Assembly (NCBI GenBank): GCA_000507305.1
Contig: DF239088.1
Span: forward strand, 62,001-126,000
Source: Breviolum minutum Mf 1.05b.01
Taxonomy: Eukaryota > Sar > Dinophyceae > Suessiales > Symbiodiniaceae
Direction: 5' to 3'
DNA length: 64,000 bases
The notes under the pieces were generated by a model. It ran no database searches and was not told the origin of the DNA. It worked only from the letters and a program-made list of their open reading frames with translations. Shown in pieces: positions 46,964 through 58,305 of this stretch. Position 1 is the first letter of the stretch. Every line of letters begins with the position of its first letter. A program made the position numbers and the translations under genes.

Positions 46964-47099
46964 GATCACCGAGCAGCCGACAGCACGCACGGCGAGAGCA
47001 AAAACGCTTGAGCAAATAAACTTGAGCCAATGTTTTTTCCCGCGCACCTTTTTCCGCAACCGTCTCTGGCGCAGACTGTTTTACTGGGCAGTCTCCAGG

Positions 47100-47705
47100 C
47101 CCACGAGGAACACGAAGGGCCTCAAACAAGGCCGTCCACAATGCTGGCCAGTGTGCCCGAACACACGCCTTGGACAAGTCTAAGTTGATACTCGATACCG
47201 GAGAAACCGGTTGCTTCTGCTTTGTGTAACGAAATATTAGCTAATAAAAGGTGTTTTTCACGTCATCGTCCTGCACGGAAACCATGTTGTTTTTGAGGTT
47301 GCACTGCATAAAGTACATGTTGCAATCTTCCAAGGAGGAGGTATGCAAATTTTGAAAAAACACGCGTAAATTCGCAATTGGTATGAAATCTGTACTTTGT
47401 TTTGCTCTCATTTTTTCCGCGGTAACGTTGTAAACAAAGTTTCCGACCATGAAACAGGAGGTTCCCCAGTGTAAGACACATCATTATACAATCGTAGTAG
47501 TGCATCCAAAAATTCACGGGGGGCATGCTTTAGCAGTTCCGCAAGCAACCCAACTTCGTATCTCCCTTTATCATGTTTCAATCGCCGAATTGTAGTGTCA
47601 CCTGTGAAAATTTTTGCTAACATGCAAGCACAGTCATTTTCTTGAGGGCGAAGGACATTAGTGCGGCCAACACTTCGAGGGAAGGAATGTTGTATGCCCA
47701 TTCAG
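47100..47705 (-). pseudogene. Older LINE: middle of ORF2 (RT N-terminal part), decayed
   Basis: Minus-strand fragments read YEVGLLAELLKHAPREFLDA (about 47560), then a decayed HGFRAGR at about 47265, then NLDLSKACVRAHWPALWTAL and FEALRVPRGPGD, ending at about 47097 where the intact LINE begins. Frames shift several times. The next residues of this older RT reappear at 42830. The stretch 47705-47950 may hold more of the same ORF but is too decayed to align by eye. Confidence 0.75.
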
Positions 47706-48207
47706 GTTTCAGGATGCCAGAAAACGAGATAGCCGTTCGGATTTCCATTGACGCAATTCTTTTATGTGGAAGGTCCACCCTTGGAACCCAGGAGGTGGAA
47801 GGCCTGGACGTTCATTTTCCAATGGCAAACTCCAATACAAAATTTTTGCCGTTGGCATCACTTGGGCAACTGGTTTGTCATTGCCCGGAACACCGATCTC
47901 TGGTTCCAATACTACGCCGACTTCATGTCCTTCGCCCAACGATAATGATCCTTTTCACGTTTTCATTTGTAGCTTGTACATGCAGTGTTCTTACGTTTCA
48001 CTTCCTGTGCCCTAAATGGGCCGCCGCTCGGCATACAGGATCAAAGTCAAAAAAACTAAATGGAATGCTCCTTTATCCAGGGATCAACGGCATGTCCAGC
48101 TATCCCGAAAGTGATCCTTGTAGAGCAAACATCCTCAATCATTCCGACCGAATCGGGTTCCAATGAAGTCGGCAAGTAACAAGAAAAAACTAGAAAAAAA
48201 AATCTAA

Positions 48208-48610
48208 TTGAATTGTACCCAAAGTGAACCCTTAACTGGGGCCAGCGAACCCCGCAGCAAAGCAGGCCGTTATGTCGGAGCCGCAGTCCAGGACGCCAGA
48301 CGTGCGAAAGAACGCCCATACCCCGAATTCTTTCAGACGCGACGCTGCAAACTTGTTGTGCTAGCCATCGAAGTTTGTGGTCGCTGGAGCCAAGAAACTA
48401 CAACCTTCCTACGGTTGGCCCAAGCAAAAACTCGCACCATCCCAGCCCGCCTCGTTCACCAATTGCTTGGTCCACCGGTGGTCAGCCCAACTCACCCAAT
48501 CTGACTGTGTCGCGAGCACCGCCACGGACAGAAACCAAACCTTTCACCACTGAGATGCTGGCCGAGGCCACCCTCCCACCAACCACCGAGCTCGCACCTA
48601 AGGAGCAGTG
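48208..48610 (+). pseudogene. LINE ORF2 C-terminal fragment, plus strand
   Basis: The plus-strand frame reads EFFQTRRCKLVVLAIEVCGR then WSQETTTFLRLAQAKTRTIP. After a frame change, it reads HRWSAQLTQSDCVASTATD. The G-R-W-S and H-R-W-S blocks are typical of the C-terminal region of other algal LINE reverse-transcriptase proteins (from memory, not searched). It belongs to a different LINE family from the intact one and interrupts the older minus-strand copy. Confidence 0.45.
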
Positions 48611-48667
48611 AACATTGACCGATTCAGAAAACTACCAGCCATTCAGTGGCTTGGACTTGGCCCCCTT

Positions 48668-48780
48668 TCCCTGCACATCGGGAGCCGCCGGTATACAAAT
48701 GGCACATGCCTGCAAGTTGCCCAGTAAAACAGGAGCTCCAACCAGACCACGTGCGAGAAAAAGGTGCGAGGAAAAAACAA
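48668..48780 (+). mobile_element. LINE 5'-region-like fragment, plus strand
   Basis: This is the second copy of the repeat at 38535-38660, including GCCCAGTAAAACAGGAGC and a GCGAGAAAAAGGTGCGAGG segment matching the 5' end of the intact LINE. At about 48780 it abuts, head to head, the minus-strand endonuclease fragment of the older LINE. Confidence 0.6.
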
Positions 48781-50117
48781 AAGTCAAATGAAGTGTGCAC
48801 ACTCGGTCCAAGGCCAAAACACCATCGACCATTGATTTTGTCCAGCAACTTCTTTGCAATACAAATGCCGACACCGCGTCTGCCAAGAGAGCAGCCGTTA
48901 AAAAATACTTGTGACCACCACCAGTCGTTGTAAAATGTTCTTCCCTTTCACCAAGTTTCATGGAGCAAAAATAAATCAAACTCAAATGTATCAAACTTAA
49001 TTATAAAATCATCGAACCGTTCCTTGCCTTGGATGCTTTGTGCATTTTTTGTCACTACATGGCCACGCACTGTTGGCCCAGCACGTTCTCTGCTGCCCTG
49101 TTGTCCGAATTGTCCCTGCTACATGTTGGCTTCGATCTGGGCCATGTGCTCCTTCACTGTCGCACTCACCTGCCCAATGTCCTCAGGTGCAAGTATCTTC
49201 CCATTGCGGGCGCGAACATGGCACCATTTGTAGTTCACATTTACATTTTTTGGTTTTTGTTTGTCGTGTTCAAAAAGCAATCTTTTCAATTTGCTGACAA
49301 GTTTGCACTGCCGGCGTTCGGTTGGCGAACGATTTTCTGAAACCCACAACTTGTTCTCCTTCATGTGCGGGTATTCATTGCCATCCCTGGTGTATTAAAT
49401 TTTGCCATAACGACGGTTGATGTTGCGTTTGTCGCATAGGCACCTTCCAATCCGGGACAGTTGGCCAAAACCTCATGGACAAGTTTTTCAGCTTCTTCAC
49501 CATCCAAGTCCGTAACCCACCAATGGCAGCCTCGTCCTTCTCAACGGCATCCGCATCCTCCAAGGTAGGGTTCGATTTTTGCGTGCCCTTTCCTTCCTCC
49601 AATTCTTCCTTCATACCTTGAATCGAGGAGGCGCACTTTGTTCAGGAGGCGCACTTTGTTCGTGATCGCCTCCTCGACAACAGCAATTTCTTCACGCATC
49701 ATCATGCAAAAAACTGCCATGGTAGCCGCACTCATTTCGACCTTGTGCATTTCAATCTCTGCATTGTTGTGGCGGTTGGGCAGCGTAGTTGAGGGCCTCC
49801 CGTGCTTGCGGCCTTGCCGGTGTTGACGCTTCACGGTCGGGTGTTCCTTCTGGGTGTGTCCTTTTTGCTCCTTTTGCTTCCTCCATCTCCATCAAATCCG
49901 CCAGACCTTCCACGACCAGCCATCCCTTCTCAAAATCGACCGTGATGTCTTGCCACTTAGCACCATTTTGTGCGGCATCGTGAAAGGTTGTACTTCCCTT
50001 GTACTGTTCATAGCGTTGGGAAGCCTTGCTTCCTGGACTTTTCGGATTTTCTTGCTCGAATTTCACCTTTGTTGTCGGATCTTTCAACCTCCCTTTCTGC
50101 TCAGAAGACAACGGCAT
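48781..50117 (-). pseudogene. Older LINE: ORF1 and start of endonuclease, decayed
   Basis: The minus strand starts at 50117 with MPLSSEQKGRLKDPTTKVKF, clearly homologous to the intact ORF1, with WQDITVDFEKGW and EGTPDREA. Frames break near 49750. ORF1's end is recognisable around 49360-49120 (ENRSPTERRQCKLVSKLKRL). The endonuclease begins around 49000-48780 (KLGEREEHFTTTGGGHKYFL, RVCTLHLTF) and is cut off at 48780. Together with 47100-47705 and 41190-42835 it makes up one dispersed old element. Confidence 0.8.
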
Positions 50118-50129
50118 GACCGGCGAACA

Positions 50130-51600
50130 ACTACCGCGAGACGAACCCCGAGCTGCTCAGAGTATATGATATTTTCTTGTATCATAAATTCATAATGAAA
50201 TCAAACCAAAAAACCCCTGACTTAAGTTGTAAATCAAACTTGGCAAGGCACAAGAATACCATCATATATCGCATACGCACGATTGTTTCGTTTTGTTTTG
50301 ATAATATTTGTGGAATTTTTTGGAAGTACCTTTCTTCGTTTGGTTTTCTGTTGTAATATTTGTCCTCCTGTTTTCTCCATTCTGCATTGATGAGTTTGCC
50401 TTGTAGCTTTCTTCAGGTGAAAATGTTTCGCTGTCAGTCAGTTCTTTGTTGCCAAAACGGTTCCAAATAAAGTCAACGGTTTGATTTGTCATCGGGAGTT
50501 CAACTCCACTACTTACAAGGTAACAAGGCATTTTGTGTATATACAGTTAGTTAAACATCTTAGTATTTGTTAAAAAGATGAGACCATGCATATCAGTTTG
50601 TGCTTGCGTCATCTCATAAAAGTGCTTAACGCAAACCCCAAGACAGTTTCGATATCAAAGTTTATAGGTTCTTTTAGAGACATCCACTTTTGAATTCCGA
50701 TATCTAAACCCAAACATGCTGAGCGTTCAAAACAGTGAAAATTGAGCTTTGTCCTAAGCAAATCCAGAAACCGAACCAATTTTCCCAAACCTCGTGTCCA
50801 ACACACAGACGTTTGTTTATTTTTCCAAAAAACAAAGCTTGTTTTTCCCAAGAAAGGAGCTTCCCAAAGTCAGCGACCTTGCGTTGGGGGGAAGACGTGC
50901 AGCGGGGCTGGGCTCCATAGCTCCAGAGCTCCATTTGTTTTGTTTTTCCGTCCGCGACACAAATGGAGCTCTCCAAGTCGGTTCTCCAGACACAACGGTC
51001 GTTACACCTTGTAAGCCTTGGAAGCAGTCTTTTTGAAAACCTGCTTATGGTTTTCCCTGTGAAATATGAAACTGTTGGGGGAATGAGCAGGAATTTCCGT
51101 TTGCGCGATTTTTCCTGTCTAAATTTTTACATTCAGCACTTTGAAGCCCCTTTCAAACATCAAGAAGCAGAGACGGGTCCAAGATAGGCTTCAACGGTTA
51201 CGTTGATTTTTGGCACAGGCGAACAATACATGAATGCAAAGTGTAATATACGACATGTATAGGATTAAATTTGCAGATTTTCTATTCTAAGCATTGACAT
51301 TTTGGAATAGCTAGATGTAGATTCCTTCCAAGATTCTTCAGACTTGGTTTGGAATGTGCAAAGCTGTCCTGGCACTGAATTGCTGTATATTTCCACCTCT
51401 CAAGGAACATGATATGGCAGCAGCATGCAGGGTAAAAGTCGATTGTTTGGTGGACTGTTGAAGGCTGAAGTTGCTCACTAATCTTGGCTCCACAAGAGCC
51501 ATTACTTGCAGGAACACACTCAACATGAACCTCCAAAAAATGGCACGCGTAATGAGTAGCTTCGCAAGTCATGTAGTTCGTTGTTTCAGCCATGATCATC
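50130..51600. other. Stretch without recognised gene, with a 13-bp inverted repeat
   Basis: No coding segment with splice context was found. A perfect inverted repeat, GAGCTCCATTTGT at 50926-50938 and its complement at 50959-50971, encloses a 20-base loop. Open frames at 50742-51036 overlap in three frames and on both strands and are not supported. Confidence 0.4.
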
Positions 51601-51650
51601 CTCCCCGGCGTGCCATTTCTTGCACGCTAGTCTGTGGCAATGGAGGAATG

Positions 51651-52777
51651 CCATGAGCCGTCCATTTCTCCTTGGCACAACATCCTGTAGCGACCTCGGA
51701 TGCCCCAAATCTTGCAAATACAAGGCTGATTCAGACTCAGCTATGCATATACGAGTCTTTGATGGTCTACGAGTTTGTGAACTTGTGTTTCTTCCGGCCT
51801 ATGATTCAGGTAAAGGATCAATCTTTTTGGATTTTTCACTGCGCAGTTTTGGGAATTTGTTACCGTTTTGCTTGCTCAGTAAGGAAAGAAGCAAGGAAGG
51901 AAGGGAAGGAAGGGAAGGGAAGGAAGGGAAGGGAAGGAAGGGAAGGGAAGGAAGGGAAGGAAGGGAGGGAAGGGAATGAATGACGGAAGAAGGCAGGACT
52001 ACTGGTAGGAAGGAAGGGAAGGAAGGACTGGCGCTGGAAGGAAGGAAGGAAGTAGGAAAGGAACAAATATATACTGAAGCAGTGGTACCTAGACAAGCCG
52101 GACACAGCATTTTCAGAGGGGGAAGTTCATCTAAGTCAAAGAAAGGATTTGCATGTAGCACGGAGGTGTGGGAAGATACAATGACTGAAGTCGTCCACGG
52201 ATCGGATATGGCATGTGACATTGTTACCATTGTACGCGAAACATGACAGATTTAAGAAACCATTTTGCTAGCATCTTGCTCAAAACTTTACTGTTTCAGC
52301 TTCCGCCCCATCAGGTGCGACCTTCGTCCCGAAAATGCAGTACGAAGATCTTGACGACGAAAACTACTACTATACAAGTACCATACTACTATTTACTACT
52401 GTTATTGCTACTAAACTAAAAAAATAGTTCCCAAAACTGCGCATCAAACAATTCCCAAATTACATCTCCACCCTTTGGATATTGTGATGTCCTTGTGTCC
52501 TTTTGAATCTCTCAGAGTGATTCCCCTAGGACTCTCAAGGGGCAGAGGTGAAGCGGTGCCACGCATTTTGCCAAGGCCGAGCTTTGCAAAGCGCTTCCGG
52601 CCGCAGATGACATTGTGTGACCATGCTCAGAGTGCTGCTTCTACTGCCTCGGCCTCACCAAACACTGAAGATCAAGAGTTGCTTGGACACTTTGGATTTG
52701 TGTTGGAAGGATTGAGGGAGAAGAGTAGCCTTCTGCAGAGGGAATCCAATCGGACTTGTCAAAGAGAGCCACTATGA
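51651..52777 (+). CDS. Unrecognised gene, four exons
   Basis: ATG at 51651: MSRPFLLGTTSCSDLGCPKS then HIRVFDGLRVCELVFLPAYD, ending at GATTCAG|GTAAAG (about 51808). Exon ~52115-52230 reads GGSSSKSKKGFACSTEVWED then TEVVHGSDMACDIVTI. Exon ~52313-52370 reads ATFVPKMQYEDLDDENYYYT. The last exon, 52519-52777, reads VIPLGLSRGRGEAVPRILPR and later EDQELLGHFGFVLEGLREKS, ending in a TGA at 52775-52777. The first intron holds a GGAAG minisatellite. I recognise no domain. The frame upstream of 51651 is also open, so the start could lie earlier. Confidence 0.5.
51885..52055 (+). repeat. GGAAG/GGGAA minisatellite
   Basis: Purine-rich runs of GGAAG and GGGAAGG units, with a short break around 51975-52010. 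They generate mirror ORFs rich in Gly/Lys/Glu on plus and Ser/Pro/Leu/Phe on minus, which are not genes. It lies in an intron of the 51651-52777 gene. Confidence 0.9.
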
Positions 52778-53360
52778 ACCATAGACAGGACACATATTGA
52801 TACCATATCGCTCATAGATGTTAGCTACAGGAAACATACCAGGAAAACAGGTACTTTACCATACAAATTAGATGGTTCCTGGTATTTTTGTGTTTCAATT
52901 TGTATTATAAGAATCTTTGTGCAACAGACTGATGGCCCATAAAATAATTATATTTTCATTTATTTATCATACCATTTATCATTGGAATTTTCATGGTGTG
53001 CATCATTTGCATTTTAGTTTTGGTTTTGGTTTTCATTTTTTTATGATTTGGATTTTGTCTTCATTTTGGTCTTCATTCTTTTTATCATTTGGACAGAGTC
53101 TTTACCTTGGATTCTTCAGTGCTATCCTTTTTGTGTTGTTTTCGCGACGGCTGCGGCAATTGCAACACTTTTTCGCATCAGACATCCGTCCCCACGTGAT
53201 TTCGTGATCAGTTGTCTACACAATCTATACAATCTATACAATCTCACTCGCAGTGGTTGCAGTTAGCATAATCAAGGATGCAGGGGAATGTGTTTTTTTG
53301 CATTGCCACGCATGTTGCACTTTCACTTTTACTGTTTACTTATACTTTCTGTGACTGGCC

Positions 53361-53364
53361 AGCC
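53361..53364 (+). promoter_or_regulatory. Possible trans-splice acceptor before methyltransferase ATG
   Basis: A T/C-rich stretch (53310-53355) ends in GGCCAG directly followed by CC and the ATG at 53365. Dinoflagellate mRNAs receive a spliced leader at such AG sites. The site would give a two-base leader-to-start distance after the SL. This is inferred only from position and composition; an ordinary cis acceptor is equally possible. Confidence 0.25.
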
Positions 53365-55747
53365 ATGTCTGCGGCCTTTCGTGGCCATTCTTGGGACGAC
53401 CTCTACGAAGAAGAACTCAGTCTTTCTCAAGAGGAAGCTGCCGAAGTACTGGATGCAGATGAAGTGCGAACCCCCTCAGACAATGAGGCTGACGCGCCAT
53501 CCACACCATTGAAGCAGTGGTGGACCAAAGTCTTATGCAAGGCTTTATGTGATGCGGGCTACGAGTGGCCGAGGCAGACCAACAAGCTACAAGTAGTCAG
53601 CGGGTGCACAGGTTGTTCAGCAGAGTCAGCAACTTTGAAGGCAATGGAGTTGTCAAAGAAAGACAAAATGACACTGACAGACATTGTCATTGACACTTGT
53701 GACAGTCACTCACTACTGACGCTGATATCTAATAATCTAATAGGTAATAGTAACAGTAGTCTAACTTGTTTGGTTGACTGTTGAGATTTGATTTGAGTTT
53801 GAGAATATTCAATTTTCAAGCAGCAGCAAAAAAACGGCAGTTTGTTTTTTGTTTGACCTCTTTAACTCATTCCCTCAGATTTCTGTTTGACCTTTAAAAA
53901 AAATCAAATCAAACATCAAACTGACTAAATGATCAACATCACCAATGCTGTGACTTGATTATCAACTGACTCGTGTGTTCACAAGAGTCCATCAACTACC
54001 ACCGTCAGGCGCTTGGGCTAGACTTTGAGATCTTCAGCGCTTCAGATATAAACCCTGCATATCATGCGTTTTGCGAGGCAAATTACCCTGGCAGGATCAA
54101 GCATTGGTTTTCTTCAATGGAAACACAGGCAAGGGTAAAGGGGCATTTGCAAAACCACTCAAACAAGTAACAAGTAACAAGTTTTGTTCCACCCACAGCG
54201 ACTGGAAATGTCGAATCATCAAATATTTTTAGTCAAATGAACTCGACTCAAAGCTTATTGTGTTGATGAAAGATAAATATAAACAGAATAAATATAAACA
54301 GATAAATATAAGATTTATGATCAAATGATACAGATATAGGGTTAAAAAGCACGCAGTGTTGCATTTGCAACATAGACATAGAGTCTCATAGAGCCTAGGT
54401 CATCAGTGACCAAAAGTTCTTGCTTATATATGTATACATAAATGATTATAAATGTATATCATATCTAACGGTCAAGTAAAGTGGCATAGAGACTTACTAA
54501 TGATATTGAGACTGGTATTAACTGATAGACCCTGAGATCCTGAGAACAGGTGGCTCGTCCTTGTGAGAAGATGGTTTGCGAGAACTGCAAGGACACTATG
54601 GCAGCTGATCTGTGTTGCGGAGATTCTGCAGGGGCCATTGATCTCGCTTTTGCAGGCAGTCCCTGCAATCCGTTCAGCATTCAAAGGTCCAAGAGATTTG
54701 AATCTGGATCCGTCAAATCACATTGTCTCTTCGATGTTACCGACAAAAGTGGCTTTGCTTTGCTTTTGTAAACTTTGCGTTTGCGGTTTGTTTGTCAGTC
54801 CTTTTGTATGTTGATTGATTGTGAATCATGAATGAATATATCATATCTGAATATAGTATATAGATCAGCTACGTGTGTGGTGATGGTGCACTGCACTCTG
54901 AGTTTGTTCCTATACTTGACTATATTCATATTATTCATATTCAATATTATGTTTCAGATTGAATATAAATTTTGATTTTGATAAGGCCTCAGTAACGTAT
55001 TCAGGGCCCAGGACTATGTCAATGTGATATGTGTTGACAGGATCTGATATGTTTCACACTTTTTCTCTGACCCTTGCCGCTTGCCCTTGCCTTTCCCTTC
55101 GTATCGCCGGGGCATACGAGGCCTCTTTCAGTTTATTCTGAAATTCGAACCCAAGAAGATGGTGATGGAGCAAGTGCTTGGCTTCACAATGCCTATGGAA
55201 AGCGGCGGCACCACAACACCGAAAGATAGGCGCTTGTTGCCAAACCAACTTTTCTAATACTCACCATCAGCTACTGACTGACAGGTCGTGTTTGATCTCT
55301 AGGCCTATAGCCTATAGCAGATAGATAGAATGTAGCAGAATCATAGAATTCAAAGATTCACATTTTTCTCTTGTGACTCTTGTGGGCAGAATTAGAACCA
55401 TAATCAATCAATGTAAGTATTATTTATCATGTCCCCGGTGTCAATAGTAAATAGCAGGTAGTGCAGTTGGCGGTCAAGTGCCCAATTATACTGGCAGGTT
55501 CATGGCAGCAGTGCAGCAGCTGAACTTCAAGAACGGAGGGTATTGGGTGGTTCAGCACACTATGGAGAGCAGCATATTCATTCAAATGCTGAGATCTAGG
55601 TGCACACTGCGGGCATGGCAGAATGCTCATGGGTCTTGATCGTCAGAATGAATGAAGGCTCATCACTAGTCAGTCAGAGTTGTAGATTGCTGTATTGGCA
55701 TTGGCACCAAGTGGAAACCATTCATGATGAATTTTCATTGTCATTCT
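53365..55747 (+). CDS. Cytosine-C5 DNA methyltransferase-like protein, multi-exon
   Basis: By family, transfers methyl from S-adenosylmethionine to cytosine. Exon 53365-53640: acidic N terminus (MSAAFRGHSWDDLYEEELSL), then LQVVSGCTGCSAESATLK, the cofactor-loop region. Exon 54009-54134: ALGLDFEIFSASDINPAYHA. The intron joining them reads as GC...AG. Exon 54550-~54735: IDLAFAGSPCNPFSIQRSKR, with the catalytic Cys of the Pro-Cys motif at 54664-54666. Exon ~55111-55225: FILKFEPKKMVMEQVLGF, an E-x-V-like motif VI. Exon 55498-55599: FKNGGYWVVQHTMESSIFI. Exon from 55686: LLYWHWHQVETIHDEF, with phase kept by AG|A. The last exon stops at a TGA at about 55747 unless spliced earlier. The order matches a dinoflagellate MTase-like family I recall, related to DNMTs carried by mobile elements. 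Activity is unproven because motif I departs from FxGxG. Confidence 0.75.
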
Positions 55748-56294
55748 GATTCTTTTGTGGGGGCAGCACACTCTAAAACATGGGTGTATGACAGATTGGG
55801 TTTTACAACAAACAGGTGAGGTGGGGCATTCTGGCAGACATGCGGCTGATGACATCATGATATATCATTATCAGATTATCCTTATATGAAGTTCTGAGCA
55901 ATTTGAATCTTGAAAATAACTATATAATACATCGGATTCAGGATGTTTGACTTCCCAAACTGCATAAGAGGTCGTTGAACCTTCAGTGCATTTCGCAATT
56001 TTGCATTTCTCAGAGCACCAGTAGTACAGTATGGTATAGCAGCAGCATGCCACAAAAACATTGATATGGACCAGTGACAAGTGGCAAATCACAAGTTGTG
56101 AGATATAAATATATTATATATATAATATATGTCATAGTGTCATAGTATATAATGATATAAATAAAATAAAATCTGACAATTGCAGAACTGCAGTTGGCAC
56201 AGGGCAGTCGGCCCAACTTACAGTAATGTACCTGTAAATGTAGCTGTAGTTGTTGCAGTGTCGCAGTTTCACACCCACCACATTCACATTCCTG

Positions 56295-58154
56295 ATGGAT
56301 GATTCGGATGAAGATTGGTGGAGCGAACTTTTCAATGAAGAGCTTGAAGAGCAGCAGCAGGATCATCCAGATCCAGCTAATGAAGATGAAGAGTGGCAGA
56401 AACTCTGGGGCGACGAGATTGAGCAGCACGTCCCATCATCTCATACTGATACAGAGCGAGAATCCATGGACTCGAAAATTGATGTCGTACCTGGACATCG
56501 TGGACGTGGACGTCCCAAAGGAACGTTTGGTTCAAAGTTTCTTCGGTCTGAACTAGATTTGGCACCTGAAGCAGGTATACCACTTGTACCAGCAGATCCA
56601 AACACTCCAAATCCAGGGTCAGCGGAGTATGCACGAATGGTGAGAAGTCAGAAAATTGAAGAAAGAAAGACACTTGAATCACCTGAATTAGTGAGCGTTT
56701 TTTTTTAAAGATGAGAGGGGGCAGTCAGTACAGTTGGAACATGTTTTTGTTTGCTTTAGGATTTAGGTGATCAGTTTAGTTTCCAGGGTATGTGATGATG
56801 TCAATGGCATCCATCAGTCCTGCTTATATAAACTTAATCAAATCAAAGGCCAAAGGCGCAAATGACGATATGTTAATATATTTAGTCTGTGTGTATGGTT
56901 TGGTACTGGTAAAGTTGTAAAGTATGTAAAGTATAGTATACTGAAGTAAAGTAAAGTATAGTAAAGTAAATTATAGTATAGTAAGGTATAGTATAGTAAC
57001 GTATAGTATAGTGAAGTATAGTATAGAATAAGTATAGCATAGAAACTTATAAAATAGTAGAGTATAATATGGTAAAGTATAGTATGGTATAGTATAGTAT
57101 AGTATATTAGTATAGAGCCTACTATAACCCTAGTTACCCTAGGCCCTATCTACCCTATAGACCCTACCCTACCTACCCAAAATATATCTACTAGGGCCCC
57201 TGTCATTGAATCTTTTGACTTTTAAGGAATGCAAAAGCAAGCCTTGCGAATGCCTTGCCATCTGCAAGCCTTGATGATCAATCCATCGGGGAATTGCGGA
57301 AATTGGGTGACTTGCAGACTTTGAATGGTTCAGGAACAACCCTACAATGGTCTGTGCTTCGAGCAATGCTTACAGCACGTCAGAAGCAGTTAGACACAGA
57401 GGACAAGTTGATCACTAAGATGGCAGAAGGAAGTATGGTAACCCTTTCATTTCGTGCAGCCGAGAAGGACCTGGATGAAAAAAACTTTGGGAGACGCCTC
57501 CTATCAGTAGCAGCTGGCCTTCTTGAATTAGCATGTTTTTTTGCCAACCTGCTCATCAACATGGTCAGCAATCTCTGCAACAAGTCAGGAGGGGTCATTG
57601 AACCAATCCTAATACTGGTGAAACTAAGATACGACGAGACACCAACAAAGGTGAGGGTGCAAGATCCAGCGATAGATCTTCGCACAATCAAACGCTTCTC
57701 TTCTGACACAGATCCAGTGCAGAATCAAATAGAGGCTTCTGAGACATCGACACTTCATGCAAAAATCCTACAGGTAGAATGTGGAGTTGGTATTCTGAGC
57801 AGACACCGGAACATGGATCAGTGCACGTACATGTCAGCCAGTGTACCAACTACACTCATGGCCCTGGAGTCTACAAGCGGTCCTCACATTGAGGCTGCAT
57901 TGATGCGAGTGATTGAAAAACTTCCTGCAGCAAAAGAGCATGCTCCTGCTTTCAAACTGGCCATCAGACATTCATGCTCTGACCAAGCAACGTCGAACTT
58001 CAAAGCGGAAAGGATTCTGAGTTCGAAACTGCCTATGCTGGTGACTTGCCACACTCTTTGTCACTTGTCCTGCTCTTGTTACATTGTTATTGCTGTATTA
58101 GTATTTGTTTTCTGTTTTGTTGCTGTTGCTGTTTCGTTGCTGTTGCTGTGTTGC

Positions 58155-58191
<37 letters not shown>

Positions 58192-58231
58192 ACTGTTGTT
58201 GTCGTTGTTGTCGTTGTTGTCGTTGTTGTCG

Positions 58232-58305
<74 letters not shown>

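Larger units (their letters stand above)
42836..47096 (-). mobile_element. Near-intact two-ORF LINE retrotransposon
   Basis: A non-LTR element read right to left. The 5' end is at about 47096 (GCCCAGTAAAACAGTCTG on the minus strand), followed by ORF1 (46963-45887), ORF2 (45877-42914), a 3' UTR and a tail of CTTTGA units (AGTCAA repeats at 42833-42853 on plus). It interrupts an older LINE. GACT sits at both borders and could be a 4-bp target duplication. Both ORFs are uninterrupted apart from the UGA between them, so the insertion is recent compared with its neighbours. Confidence 0.85.

Noticed and set aside
51799..52230. 143-codon Ser/Pro/Leu minus-strand ORF
   Set aside because: Complement of the GGAAG minisatellite.
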